This document shows positions 25,315 to 34,908 of a DNA stretch of 47,311 nucleotides, one piece after another; position 1 is the first letter of the stretch, and each line of letters begins with the position of its first letter. Both the position numbers and the translations under genes were made by a program. Where the stretch lies: NCBI RefSeq assembly GCF_027706745.1, contig NZ_JAQFWP010000057.1, positions 1-47,311 of the forward strand, in the 5' to 3' direction. Under the pieces are notes generated by a model that was given only the letters and a program-made list of their open reading frames with translations, did not search any database and was not told where the DNA came from. The stretch is from Nocardiopsis suaedae. GTDB lineage: Bacteria > Actinomycetota > Actinomycetes > Streptosporangiales > Streptosporangiaceae.

Positions 25315-25638
25315 ATGCGGGCGAGGACCGAGCACGACGGCCGGGAGCGCCGCACGGAGCGCACGGGCCGCTGGCTGGCCGTGGTGGAGGAGTCCCAGGG
25401 GCGGGGCGGGCGGGTCCTGCCGGAGACCCTGGAGTGGACCTACGAGGACCGTGACGAGGCCCAGGCGGCGGCACTGGAGCTGGCGCGGACGCACACGATG
25501 CCGGGGCCGCTGTCGCCCCAGGGGCGGATCATCACCCGGGACGGGGACGACTGCTACCGGGTGTACGTACAGGGCAGGACGAGCGTCTTCCACTTCACGG
25601 TGCGGGTGCTGCAGGTGGCCCAGATCCGGGCCCGGTGA
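25315..25638 (+). CDS. small conserved hypothetical protein
   Basis: 107 residues, highly charged at the N-terminus (RTEHDGRERRTERTG). A likely compact alpha/beta body follows: WTYEDRDEAQAAALELARTH, then GRIITRDGDDCYRVYVQGRTSVFHFTVRVLQV. The strand pattern resembles small actinomycete proteins of unknown function. I chose the ATG at 25315 (GGGAGG 7 nt upstream) over an upstream GTG. A single cysteine is present. No catalytic motif is visible. Confidence 0.75.
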   Translation: MRARTEHDGRERRTERTGRWLAVVEESQGRGGRVLPETLEWTYEDRDEAQAAALELARTHTMPGPLSPQGRIITRDGDDCYRVYVQGRTSVFHFTVRVLQVAQIRAR

Positions 25639-25826
25639 GGGGTTGGTAAGGGGTCGGCGCACAGGCCGGACGGACGCGGCTCTTACAGGTCGCGCGGATC
25701 AGGCGGGCGGACCGCTACGGGCCCAAACCCGCGAACCCGCCGACACGCTGCGGCCGGGGCCGCCCCGTGGGCGGCCCCGGCCGCCGTGTCCGTCGTACCG
25801 GTCCGCGCCGCAGCGAGCGGTCGGCG

Positions 25827-27101
25827 TCACCGCGGCTCGGTGTCGACCTCTCCGGGGGAGGCGTCGAGGATCTGGGACTGCAGGTCGGTGGTGAACGGGT
25901 CGACCGACGAGCCGTTGATGTAGACCGCGGGCACCCCGGCCAGTGCGTCCGTTCCCGTGTACCGCGCCATCGCCGCATCGGTCGCCGTCAGAAGCGCGTC
26001 CACGGCACTGCCGCTGGGCGCGCCGCCGCCGTTCACCTCGGCGTCGGCCGCCGCCACCTCCTCGTCGATGCGGGTGGCGAACTCCGGATCGTCGATGCCC
26101 ACCTGCTCGCCCAGGGACGTCAGCTCCTCGGCGCTGAACCCCTCCTCCCCTTCGGCGGGCTGGGCGTCGAACAGCCGGTCCTGGTACTCCAGGTAGTAGC
26201 CGTACTCGGCGGCGACGATCGCCGCCGCGCCGCCGCGCAGCGAGTTCTCCGCCATCGTCCCGCCCTGGGTGGCGAAGATGCTGACGGGCCGGTAGTGCAC
26301 GGTCGCCTCACCGGAGGAGCCCATGTCATCCAGCAGGCTCCCGCTCTCGGTGTGGAACTCCTTGCAGGGCGGGCACTGGAAGTCCATGTACACCTCGACG
26401 ACGGGCGCCCCGGTGCCGCCGGGCTCGGCGAGCACGACGCTGCCGTCGTCCTGCTGGACCTGCAGCCCGTCGGCGGAGACCGCCGACCCGTCCCCGCCGG
26501 AGCCGCCGAAGCCGCCGCGCAGGAAGAGGACGACGCCGGCCACGGCCACCAGGACGAGCACCAGGCCGCCCGCGACCAGGCCGATGACCAGCCCGGTCTT
26601 GGACTTCTTCGGCGGCGCCCCGCCCGGCATCGGCTGGCCCGGGTGCCCTGGATGCCCTGGGTAGCCCTGCGGCGGGTACGGCGGCTGCGGCCCGCCGGGA
26701 CCGTACGGCGCACCGGGTGCACCGGGCCCTCCCGGCGGCCCGGCAGGCGGCCCCTGAGGGGCGCCGGGCGGGGGCCCAGGGGGCGCGCCGGGGCCGCCCG
26801 GAGGCGGAGGCCCGGCAGGACCGGGTCCCCCGGGCGGAGGGCCGACGGGCTGCCCGCCCTGTGGGCCGGGCTGCCCCGGCGGAGGCCCATAGCCCGAGGG
26901 CTGGGGGCCAGAGGGCTGCTGCCCGGGGTCCTGCTGCCCGGGAGGTGGCCCAGGAGGACCCCCCGGTCCGGGCGGTCCAGGCGGTCCGCCCGCGCCGGGC
27001 GCCGGGGGACCCGCCGGTGCGCCGGGAGGGGGAGGACCACCCGGTCCGGGGCCGTGTTGCGGAGGCTGGGGGTTCCGGTCGCCGTCGGGCTGCTGGTTCA
27101 C
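25827..27101 (-). CDS. membrane-anchored DsbA/thioredoxin-like protein with long Pro-Gly tail
   Basis: 424 residues. The first ~165 are almost entirely Pro/Gly/Gln low-complexity sequence. One membrane helix (about 169-194) follows, then an extracellular thioredoxin-like domain of the DsbA/Thioredoxin_4 type with active site C243-P-P-C246 in [14 protein letters not shown] cis-Pro loop VPAVYINGS lies near the end. It likely oxidises or isomerises disulfides in secreted proteins; the partner (DsbB or VKOR) is not nearby. The start is GTG and its ribosome-binding site is weak. The Pro-rich segment sits on the cytoplasmic side. Confidence 0.88.
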   Translation of the reverse strand: MNQQPDGDRNPQPPQHGPGPGGPPPPGAPAGPPAPGAGGPPGPPGPGGPPGPPPGQQDPGQQPSGPQPSGYGPPPGQPGPQGGQPVGPPPGGPGPAGPPPPGGPGAPPGPPPGAPQGPPAGPPGGPGAPGAPYGPGGPQPPYPPQGYPGHPGHPGQPMPGGAPPKKSKTGLVIGLVAGGLVLVLVAVAGVVLFLRGGFGGSGGDGSAVSADGLQVQQDDGSVVLAEPGGTGAPVVEVYMDFQCPPCKEFHTESGSLLDDMGSSGEATVHYRPVSIFATQGGTMAENSLRGGAAAIVAAEYGYYLEYQDRLFDAQPAEGEEGFSAEELTSLGEQVGIDDPEFATRIDEEVAAADAEVNGGGAPSGSAVDALLTATDAAMARYTGTDALAGVPAVYINGSSVDPFTTDLQSQILDASPGEVDTEPR

Positions 27102-27381
27102 GCGCTGCTCGCAATGCTCCGGGGTCGCGGGGATGCGGCCCCATCAGGGCCGCCGGGCCACGATAACCGTTCCGACAGAGGTGTTCGCGCGCGATGTGAG
27201 GGTTCCCCGCCCTCCGGGGTCTCACCGGCGGCACAGGGGCGGAGACCGCGCATCTGAGTCAGACCCGAACGGGCCCGGCCCCGTTCCCCGGAACGGCGGC
27301 CGGGTCCGGTCCCTTCTCCGCTCCCCACCGGATCGGCGAATCCGTCCGATTCGGTCCCTGGGCGTCGCTAGGTTTGTCCGC

Positions 27382-28053
27382 ATGGGACGACCGCTGAACG
27401 AGATCATGGACAAGGGCTGGGCCGAAGCCCTGGAGCCGGTTGCCGGGAAGATCGAGGAGATGGGCGCCTTCCTGCGCCAGGAGGTCGCCGAGGAGCGCAC
27501 CTACCTCCCGGCCGGCGAGAACGTGCTGCGCGCCTTCCAGCAGCCGTTCGACGATGTGCGGGTGCTGATCGTGGGGCAGGACCCCTATCCCACCCCCGGG
27601 CACGCGATCGGGCTGAGCTTCGCGGTGGCGCCCGACGTCAAGCTCCCCGGCAGCCTGCGCAACATCTTCCAGGAGTACTGCGACGACCTCGGGCTGCCCA
27701 AACCCTCCAACGGCGACCTCACGCCGTGGACCAAGCAGGGGGTGCTGCTGCTGAACAGGGCGCTGACGGTGATGCCGGGCAAGCCCGCCTCGCACCGGGG
27801 CAAGGGCTGGGAGGAGGTCACCGACCAGGCCATCCGCGCCCTGGCGGCGCGCGACACGCCCATGGTGGCGATCCTGTGGGGCCGCGACGCGCGCAACCTG
27901 CGCCCGCTGATGCCGGACGTCCCGTGCGTGGAGTCGACGCACCCGAGCCCCATGTCGGCCAAGAACGGCTTCTTCGGCTCGCGCCCGTTCAGCCGGGCCA
28001 ACGCGCTGCTGCAGGAGCGCGGCGGCGAGCCCGTCGACTGGCGCCTGCCCTAG
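27382..28053 (+). CDS. ung: uracil-DNA glycosylase, family 1
   Basis: 223 residues, normal length for Ung. Catalytic motif GQDPYP with Asp67, the uracil-specificity SFAVAPD region, and HPSPMSA with His187 in the minor-groove loop are all intact. The enzyme excises uracil from DNA in base excision repair. The ATG at 27382 is preceded by CTAGGTTTGTCCG without a clear Shine-Dalgarno sequence, so leaderless translation is possible. It is followed by a very stable palindrome shared with the convergent VOC gene. Confidence 0.96.
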   Translation: MGRPLNEIMDKGWAEALEPVAGKIEEMGAFLRQEVAEERTYLPAGENVLRAFQQPFDDVRVLIVGQDPYPTPGHAIGLSFAVAPDVKLPGSLRNIFQEYCDDLGLPKPSNGDLTPWTKQGVLLLNRALTVMPGKPASHRGKGWEEVTDQAIRALAARDTPMVAILWGRDARNLRPLMPDVPCVESTHPSPMSAKNGFFGSRPFSRANALLQERGGEPVDWRLP

Positions 28054-28099
28054 GTCCTGGCTGGAGTCCGGCGGCGCCTCGCCGAGCCGCGGCCCCCGA

Positions 28100-28157
28100 T
28101 GATCTCGGGAGAAACGACGCTACGAGCGCGGTTTTAGCGTCGTTTCTCCCGAGATCA
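28100..28157. repeat. long palindrome, copy 1 (bidirectional terminator-like)
   Basis: Arms of 23 nt are perfect (TGATCTCGGGAGAAACGACG... 28100-28122; complement 28135-28157) with loop CGAGCGCGGTTT. It lies between convergent ung and the VOC gene. A homologue is at 41553-41614. The two copies differ by AG/CT versus GA/TC in matched arm positions, so pairing is preserved. Confidence 0.9.
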
Positions 28158-28171
28158 ACAACGGAGGGGCC

Positions 28172-28570
28172 TCAGGGCTCCCGGCCGTAGACCTCCGGGA
28201 TCTCCTCGTCGCTGAGCTCGATGCAGAACTCGTTGCCCTCGGGGTCGGCCATCAGCCAGAAGCCGCCCCCGTTGTCGCGGCGGAAGTCCTCCAGCACCGT
28301 CGCCCCGAGGCCGACGAGGCGCTGCTTCTCGTCCTCGCGCCGGATGCCGCGCGGCCCCAGGTCCAGGTGCACACGGTTCTTGACGGCCTTGCCCTCGGGC
28401 ACCTGCAGGAACAGCAGTTCGGGGCGCCCGTCCGCGGCGACCACCTCCGCCTCGTCCCCGCCGGGGGCGTTCTCGGGACCGAGCTCCCCGCCGACCACCT
28501 CGGCCCAGAACCGGGCGAGCGTGTACGGGTCGGCACAGTCGAAGGTGACGGCGCGAATGTAGGACGGCAT
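28172..28570 (-). CDS. VOC (glyoxalase/bleomycin-resistance fold) protein
   Basis: 132 residues with two beta-alpha-beta-beta-beta modules. Module 1 is YIRAVTFDCADPYTLARFWAEVVG; the VHLDLGPRG strand carries a candidate metal His; module 2 contains LVGLGATVLEDFRRDNGGGFWLMADPEGNEFCIEL with the terminal Glu. VOC proteins include dioxygenases, glyoxalases and antibiotic-binding proteins; the substrate cannot be assigned. The ATG has GGAGG 4 nt upstream. Confidence 0.85.
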   Translation of the reverse strand: MPSYIRAVTFDCADPYTLARFWAEVVGGELGPENAPGGDEAEVVAADGRPELLFLQVPEGKAVKNRVHLDLGPRGIRREDEKQRLVGLGATVLEDFRRDNGGGFWLMADPEGNEFCIELSDEEIPEVYGREP

Positions 28571-28771
28571 GCGGCCTCCAGGTCGGTCCGGTCCCCCGCC
28601 GCGCCCGGCCCCGGCGCCCTCCCTGCCCCGGCGGCCGGACCCCCTGCGACTGGGGGCTTTCCGTGGCATGCTCGCATCGCGGACTGACAGGATGAAAGCC
28701 GTTTTCCGCGCACGGAGCACACAGACGGGACGCACCCGTCGCCCCCCGGACGAGGAGAGGCCGCCCCCCAC

Positions 28772-31700
28772 ATGGCGAAGAGGCAGTTGAGCTACGCGGA
28801 CGCGCTGAAGGTCCTCGGCAAGGACGAGCCCGCACTCCTGGACTTCGCGGAGAAGCTGGTCGACGGCGGGCTGGGCGCGCTGGGCGTCCCGGACCTGTTC
28901 GGGGTGCGCAGCGAGCTGGTGAAGAAGGGGCGCGAGGCGATCCGGCCGCTGCGCGAGAAGATCACCGGCGTCAGCCGGATGACCCGCATGGAGCGCATCG
29001 AGGCGGCGCTGAAGATCATCGCGGTGGAGGCCTTGTTCACCGCTGTCGACGAGGTGCTGGACGGCCCCGACAGCCCGCTCGCCATGAAGGACCTGCGACT
29101 CACTCGCGAAGCACAGCTGGAGATCGCCGACGGCGTGCGCCCTCTGGACGGGGACGTGCTGCGGATCGAGGACGGGGTCCTGGCGGTGTCCGAGGAGAAC
29201 GCCTCGCTGATGGCCTACGGCCTGCACCGGCGGATCATCCGGGACCTCCGGGAGCACGTGGAGCGGACCGAGGCGTTCGAGCGCCTGGACGAGGCGGGGC
29301 GCGAGGCCGTTCGCGCGCGCCTGAACGTCGATGAGGTCGTGCCCAAGACCGCCGCGAACTACGCCGACAGCCTCCTGGGGCTGGCCGCCGACGTCCCCGA
29401 GGTGCGCATCTGGGCGCAGATGCAGGCCCAGAGGCGCACCGACGCGGGCATGGAACGGGTGGAGACCGGCCTGGCCGCACTGCGCGGCATCCTGGAGCAG
29501 GTCTCCTCCGGGACGGCCCCGGGACGGCGGCGCGAGGAGCTGGCCACGCTCAACCGGGCGGTGCTCGACCGGCCCATCCTGCGCACGGCCACCTCGGGCA
29601 CCGGGGTGCCCACCTCCGCCGAGGCCTACCTCTCTCCCCGCGGGCGGTTCACACGCACCATCGTCGGGGCGAACCTCGCCTCGGAGGCATGGTGGCAGGA
29701 GCACGCCACCGCCCACGAGGACGTCCAGCTCGTCATCGCCGGGCTGCTGACGCGCCCGACGGCCCTGCGCTACCCCATCACCGTCCTCGGCCACCCGGGG
29801 GCGGGAAAGTCCATGCTCACCGAGATGATCGCGGCCCAGCTGCCGCCGTCGGACTTCATGGCGGTCCGTGTGGAGCTGCGCGGTGTGCGGGCGAACGCGC
29901 CGATCTACGACCAGATCGACGACGGCCTGCGCGCGTCCCTGCACACCGGGACGTCCTGGCGCGAGCTGGCCGACGACGCCGAGGGCGCGCTGCCGGTCGT
30001 GATCCTCGACGGTTTCGACGAGCTGCTGCAGGCCACCGGCGTGGACCGGTCGGACTACCTGGAGCAGGTGCAGGAGTTCCAGCGGCGGCAGGAGGCGATG
30101 GGGCGGCCGGTGGCGGTCATCGTCACCAGTAGGACCGTGGTCGCCGGGCGGATGCGGTTCCCGGAGAACTGCCCGGTGCTCAAGCTGGAGCCGTTCAGCA
30201 CCGCGCAGGTCGAGCGGATGCTGGAGGTCTGGAACGACGCCCAGGAGGAGTCTCTCGCCGCCCGCGGCCTGTCCCCGACTCCGTTGGAGTCGGTGCTCGC
30301 CTACCGGGAACTGGCCGAGCAGCCGCTGCTGTTGATGATGCTGCTCATCTACGACTCGGACGGCAACGCGCTCCAGGGCAAGGAGGGCGCGCTGTCGCGC
30401 TCGGCCCTGTACGAGGAATTGCTCCGGATGTTCGCCGACCGGGAGATCGACAAGCACCGTTCCAACCTCACCGAGGACGAGGCCGAGCAGGCCGTGGAGG
30501 GTGAGCTGCGCCGTCTGGAGGTCGTGGCGCTGGCGATGTTCACCCGGCACCGCCAGACGATCACCTCGGAGGAGCTGGACAAGGACCTGGAGACGCTGTT
30601 CCCGGAGGCCGGCGTCCGGCCCGAGGAGGCCGACCTCCACGGGGCGCTGAGCGACGCGGACCAGGTGCTGGGGCGGTTCTTCTTCGTGCACGAATCGCGT
30701 GCGGAGGCGAAGGACCGGACGGCGAGCGTGTACGAGTTCCTGCACGCGACGTTCGGCGAGTACCTGGTGGCGCGGTACGCGGTCGCCGTGCTGGAGGGGC
30801 TGGTCGAGGACCGGCGGGAGGAGCGCAAGCGCTCCCGGCGGCGGCGGAACACGCGGCCCCTGGACTACGGGGAGCTGTACGCCATCACCTCCTATGCGGC
30901 GTTCACGTCGCGGGCGGCGGTCGTGGAGTTCCTGGACGACCTTCTGGAGCGGCGCTTCGCCGAGGAGCCGGATGAGCGCTCGGACTACATCGACCTGCTG
31001 TTGGCGCTCTTCCACGAGGCGCCGTACGCCCGTCCGTCCCAGGAGTTCGAGGGGTACGAGCCCTGGCGCGCGACGGTCATGTACCGGCAGGCCGCCTACT
31101 CGGCGAACCTCGTGGTGCTGCTGGCGTGCTGTGGGGAGACGCTGGACCTGGCGGAACTGTTCCCGGACGAGGACCGGATGGCGTGGCACGGATGGCGGCG
31201 GCAGGCGACGTTCTGGCGCGGGCTCATGGACGAGGAATGGCACGGGTTCGTGGACACGATCCGCATCCGGCACTCAGGCGGCCTGAGGCGCGAGACGACG
31301 ACCACCCTTGAGCGTGAGCGCGGCGAGCCGGTGGTGGTCGGGGAATGCCTCGGTTTCGAGGTGAGCCCTGAGGGGCCGGGGGACCTCGACATCATCAATC
31401 CCTACGAGATCACCGTCCCCTTCGACGGGGTGACGTCAAAACTCCTGCGCGGCACGGCCGTTCGCACGAACGGGACGGCGGCCCGGATGATGCTGATGAT
31501 GACGCCGCTCCTGCGCAACGTGAACGAAGAGGCCCTGATCTGGTACGCGGACCCGGACGAGCCGACACGGACATGGAGCGAGACCCACGACATCCTGCGC
31601 CTGCGCACCGAGCCCTTGTACGCGGATATCGCCGGGCGCCTCAGGGCCTACAAGCGACTCCTAAACACGCCCAGTCTCGGCCGCATCGAACTTCTGACCC

Positions 31701-32089
31701 TAAGACAGGCAGCCGATGATATCGAAACATGGAATGACAACCCGACTCTACGAGATCTTCATCTAGAATATTTTACGGAGATGCTACCTTCCATTATCCG
31801 TCTCTATTTGTTGGACCTCCAGACAGTCGTCATTGCACCGAGACTAGCACCTAAAGAGCTTGCCCCGGTCTTCAACAGGCTCGAATCATACCTGGGTCAA
31901 GAATTCGGTACAATCTTCCAGAGAATCATCGATATAGCCAAGGAAAACGAAGCCTACACAGAAGACCTCACCGAGCAACATAGCCATTCGAAGGAATGGA
32001 AACAGGGAGAAACGGTCCGGTTCAGCAGCAGGTTCCCCGAGAGCACGAGGTCCTATTCGGGATTGAACCCCAACTCCGGAGCCTGGTAA
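28772..32089 (+). CDS. large NACHT/STAND NTPase, candidate immune (anti-phage) protein
   Basis: 1105 residues. A helical N-terminal region (about 1-250, LSYADALKVLGKDEPALLDF) resembles the helical effector domains of actinobacterial NACHT proteins. The NACHT core has Walker A GHPGAGKS (340-347) and Walker B VVILDGFDEL (409-418). A helical region, the FLHATFGEYLVARY motif and a long C-terminal domain follow. Bacterial NACHT/STAND proteins include anti-phage sensors. The start has GAGGAGAGG upstream. GC content falls abruptly from about codon 962: sampled 60-nt lines at 31681-31800 are 43-48% GC against over 65% in the rest. This suggests the last ~145 residues were acquired separately. No partner genes are obvious. 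Confidence 0.88.
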   Translation: MAKRQLSYADALKVLGKDEPALLDFAEKLVDGGLGALGVPDLFGVRSELVKKGREAIRPLREKITGVSRMTRMERIEAALKIIAVEALFTAVDEVLDGPDSPLAMKDLRLTREAQLEIADGVRPLDGDVLRIEDGVLAVSEENASLMAYGLHRRIIRDLREHVERTEAFERLDEAGREAVRARLNVDEVVPKTAANYADSLLGLAADVPEVRIWAQMQAQRRTDAGMERVETGLAALRGILEQVSSGTAPGRRREELATLNRAVLDRPILRTATSGTGVPTSAEAYLSPRGRFTRTIVGANLASEAWWQEHATAHEDVQLVIAGLLTRPTALRYPITVLGHPGAGKSMLTEMIAAQLPPSDFMAVRVELRGVRANAPIYDQIDDGLRASLHTGTSWRELADDAEGALPVVILDGFDELLQATGVDRSDYLEQVQEFQRRQEAMGRPVAVIVTSRTVVAGRMRFPENCPVLKLEPFSTAQVERMLEVWNDAQEESLAARGLSPTPLESVLAYRELAEQPLLLMMLLIYDSDGNALQGKEGALSRSALYEELLRMFADREIDKHRSNLTEDEAEQAVEGELRRLEVVALAMFTRHRQTITSEELDKDLETLFPEAGVRPEEADLHGALSDADQVLGRFFFVHESRAEAKDRTASVYEFLHATFGEYLVARYAVAVLEGLVEDRREERKRSRRRRNTRPLDYGELYAITSYAAFTSRAAVVEFLDDLLERRFAEEPDERSDYIDLLLALFHEAPYARPSQEFEGYEPWRATVMYRQAAYSANLVVLLACCGETLDLAELFPDEDRMAWHGWRRQATFWRGLMDEEWHGFVDTIRIRHSGGLRRETTTTLERERGEPVVVGECLGFEVSPEGPGDLDIINPYEITVPFDGVTSKLLRGTAVRTNGTAARMMLMMTPLLRNVNEEALIWYADPDEPTRTWSETHDILRLRTEPLYADIAGRLRAYKRLLNTPSLGRIELLTLRQAADDIETWNDNPTLRDLHLEYFTEMLPSIIRLYLLDLQTVVIAPRLAPKELAPVFNRLESYLGQEFGTIFQRIIDIAKENEAYTEDLTEQHSHSKEWKQGETVRFSSRFPESTRSYSGLNPNSGAW

Positions 32090-32169
32090 GACCAGACGCC
32101 CCCGAGGCCGCCGCAGGGGCGCCGTCCGGCTCACGCAACCGGAACGGCTCCCCGGGCATCTAAGGGGAC

Positions 32170-33207
32170 ATGGACTCCACACTCCCCCGTGTCCGCACCG
32201 GTGTCCCTCTCCCCACCGCCGCCTCCCGGCGCGCCACATCTCCCCTGCCCGGACCGAGACGCCGCCCCCTGCTCCTTCCGCACACACCCCATGCACGCCG
32301 GGCCGCGACCGCCACGGCCCTGTGCGGAGCGGTGTTCGCGACGCTCCCGGCCGCGCCCGCGCTGGCCGCCGATGAGCGCTCCATCGCCTCCCTGGATGTG
32401 GACGTGCGTGTCGGCCGGGACGCGACCGTCCGTATCACCGAACGCATGACTTACGAGTTCGGCGACGACGGCACCCCCGTCCGCCGCCTCCTGCCGCACA
32501 ACGGCAGCATCGCCGGGTCCCGGGAGATCGGCCTGGGGCTGCGGGACGTGGAGGTGGTCGACACCGACGGCGTGCGGGCCGTCGAGGTGGACGAGCGGGA
32601 CAACGTGACCGAGGTCGTCATCGGTGACGCGGACGAGCCCTTCAGCGGCACGCGCACCTTCGCCGTCGCCTACACCTACGAGACCCTGATGGTGCGCGGG
32701 GAGGGCGACCACCCCCGCATGTTCCTGAACACGGTGGGCAGCGATTGGTCCCTGCCCGTGCGCGATGTGAGCGTCGACGTGGACCTGCCCGCGGAGCCGG
32801 ACGGCATCGACTGCTACGCGGGCGACCTCGGGAGCAGGTCGCCCTGCACGTCCGCCGACACCGGCGGCAGGCGCGCGACCTTCACCCACGACGAGGTCGG
32901 GCCGGGGCAGGCGATGAGCGTCGATGTCGTCCTGCCGCAGGGCGCCGTCGACCCCGAGCTGCCCACCACGGACGAGGCCGAGGCCCCACTGACGGACATG
33001 TGGCCGATCACCGCGTTCGGCCTGGGGGTGGTCGGGCTGGTGCTCGCTTACATCATCTTCGGCGACCGCTCCCCTGTCCGCAGGTTCGGCAGCGGCGGCG
33101 GAGCGGGCGGGGGCCATTACGGCGGCGGCTTCGGCGGTGGAGGAGGAGACGGCTGGAGCGGAGGGGACGGCGCGGGCGACGGAGGCGGTGGCGGCGGCGG
33201 GGACTGA
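32170..33207 (+). CDS. DUF2207-like predicted membrane protein
   Basis: 345 residues. A signal peptide (hydrophobic about 46-66, ending APALAAD) leads to an extracellular beta-rich domain (about 70-255), one membrane helix (about 278-297) and a Gly-rich cytoplasmic tail. The domain order and the RITERMTYEFGDDGTPVRRLLP and VAYTYE stretches resemble the DUF2207 family. DUF2207 proteins are of unknown function. The ATG has AAGGGGAC upstream. It begins 80 nt after the NACHT gene, so cotranscription is possible. Confidence 0.8.
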   Translation: MDSTLPRVRTGVPLPTAASRRATSPLPGPRRRPLLLPHTPHARRAATATALCGAVFATLPAAPALAADERSIASLDVDVRVGRDATVRITERMTYEFGDDGTPVRRLLPHNGSIAGSREIGLGLRDVEVVDTDGVRAVEVDERDNVTEVVIGDADEPFSGTRTFAVAYTYETLMVRGEGDHPRMFLNTVGSDWSLPVRDVSVDVDLPAEPDGIDCYAGDLGSRSPCTSADTGGRRATFTHDEVGPGQAMSVDVVLPQGAVDPELPTTDEAEAPLTDMWPITAFGLGVVGLVLAYIIFGDRSPVRRFGSGGGAGGGHYGGGFGGGGGDGWSGGDGAGDGGGGGGGD

Positions 33208-33314
33208 TCTCTCCCGCGCACCGGCGCCCCGGGGCCCAGCGCCCCGCCGTGCCGCTACCGGTGCTGGCCTCCGCCCGCCCAGGCCGGGTCCGGCACCGTC
33301 CCGAACGCGGCCCG

Positions 33315-34079
33315 TCAGCCCTGCGGCTGCGTCCCGTCCGCCCCCTGTGCACCGTCAGCGCCCGCCATCTTCGCGTTGATCTTGGTGGGGCGTCCGATCT
33401 CGTCGAACTCGACGGTGGCCCCGAAGGTCGGCCCCGCCAGGTCGAGCCGGGAGCCCGACGGGTCGAACTCGGCCTGCAGCCCGCGTCGCACCCCGTAGGA
33501 GTACAGCGCCCGGCGCCGGTCGTTCAGCGGCAGACCGGACAGGCCCTCCTGGATGGTCCGCATGACCCGTGGGCCCTCCGGCGCCGGGAGGGTGAACGCG
33601 GGGTGCTCGATCATGAAGGAGGCGTGCGTGCCCGAGCCGACCTCGGCGGTGTAGGAGGTCCAGCGGCCCGCGACGGCCTTGGCCGCGTCGGTCATCAGGG
33701 CGGCGACCACGCGCGGGTGGTCGGGCGCGCCCGGAAGGGCGCCGAAGGGCACCTCCGCCTCGGCGAGCTCGGGGATGCCGTGCTCGCGCCCGAAGTCGCG
33801 CACGGCGGCGGTGAGGGCGGTGATCTCCTCGGGGTAGCCCGACGGGTTGGCCCACGCCCACATCCAGGAGCCGGGGCCGGGGGCGGCGCTGCCGAGCAGG
33901 TGCACGCCGGTGCAGGTCAGTTCGTGCTCACCGGTGAAATGGAAGCGCTGGGCCTCCAGGTCCGCCTGCCAGTTGTGCTGGCCGCCGACGACCTCTTCCA
34001 GGTGGAGCTGGTGCTCGAGCGACAGGAAGGCGGCGTCGTCGATGAGGTCGGAGAAGGAAGGAGAGGAAGTATTCGACAC
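33315..34079 (-). CDS. DUF6882-like conserved hypothetical protein
   Basis: 254 residues with no membrane segment or enzyme motif. Runs such as LEHQLHLEEVVGGQHNWQAD, GSWMWAWANPSGYPEEI and YSYGVRRGLQAEFDPS look like the DUF6882 family of actinomycetes. The GTG at 34079 is my choice because family-like sequence starts there; an upstream frame to 34163 is low-complexity. No clear ribosome-binding site is seen. It is divergent from the deaminase at 34266. Confidence 0.7.
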   Translation of the reverse strand: MSNTSSPSFSDLIDDAAFLSLEHQLHLEEVVGGQHNWQADLEAQRFHFTGEHELTCTGVHLLGSAAPGPGSWMWAWANPSGYPEEITALTAAVRDFGREHGIPELAEAEVPFGALPGAPDHPRVVAALMTDAAKAVAGRWTSYTAEVGSGTHASFMIEHPAFTLPAPEGPRVMRTIQEGLSGLPLNDRRRALYSYGVRRGLQAEFDPSGSRLDLAGPTFGATVEFDEIGRPTKINAKMAGADGAQGADGTQPQG

Positions 34080-34265
34080 GCCGCGCACACTAGGCGGCGC
34101 CACTGACAGCGTCGAATCGGACACACGCCCCGTGCCCGACACAGACTCGGCCTTCCCGCACACACGCCGCCCTCTAGGGGAGAATGCCCGCCTGGGCCCC
34201 CGCCCTTTGGGCCGTCGAAGCCCCGCCGAAACCGTAGCCCCGACGAATCCGAGAGGCGGTCATCC

Positions 34266-34742
34266 ATGGACGCCACCGACCTGCGACACCTGCGCCGCTG
34301 CGTGGACCTTGCCGAAGAGGCCCTGGACGCCGGAGACGAACCGTTCGGGTCGGTCCTGGTCTCCGGCGACGGTGTCGTCCTGGCCGAGGACCGCAACCGC
34401 ATCGCCGACGGAGACAGCACCCGCCACCCCGAGTTCGCCCTCGCGCGCTGGGCCGCCGAGAAGATGCGCCCCGAGGACCGCCCGGCCGCGACCGTCTACA
34501 CCTCGGGCGAGCACTGCCCGATGTGCTCGGCCGCGCACGCCTGGGTGGGACTGGGGCGGATCGTGTACGCCGCCTCCAGCGAACAGCTCACGGAGTGGCT
34601 CGCGGACCTCGGCCTTCCGAAGCCTCCGGTCCGCCCGCTGCCGATCCGGGAGGTGGCCCCCGGAGTGGCCGTGGACGGCCCGTCCCCGGACCTGTCGGAG
34701 CGCGTACACCGGCTGCACCTGCGGTACCGCGGCCGAGTATGA
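34266..34742 (+). CDS. nucleoside/guanine deaminase-like protein (CDA fold)
   Basis: 158 residues of the cytidine-deaminase superfamily. The family's H-[AC]-E is seen as HPEF (the Glu is the proton shuttle), and the second motif is GEHCPMCSAAHAW, with two zinc cysteines as CPMC. The Ala to Pro change between His and Glu is uncommon. Family resemblance is to guanine deaminases and bacterial nucleoside deaminases. Substrate unknown. The start has GAGAGG 9 nt upstream. It lies beside the accessory NACHT region, so defence-related deamination is a thought but unsupported. Confidence 0.82.
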   Translation: MDATDLRHLRRCVDLAEEALDAGDEPFGSVLVSGDGVVLAEDRNRIADGDSTRHPEFALARWAAEKMRPEDRPAATVYTSGEHCPMCSAAHAWVGLGRIVYAASSEQLTEWLADLGLPKPPVRPLPIREVAPGVAVDGPSPDLSERVHRLHLRYRGRV

Positions 34743-34908
34743 GCGGAGTGCGGTCGGCGGCGTCGGCGCCCCCCGGTCCGGTCGCGAGAGGGCCCGGCGG
34801 CGCCGGGCCCAGTACAGCATGGCCGCGAAGGTGCGCATGCCGTCGTCCATGCCCTCCGGTCGGCCGCCGTGATCCCCTCGGCCAGGTGCGAGAGCGGGCG
34901 ACCGCTCA

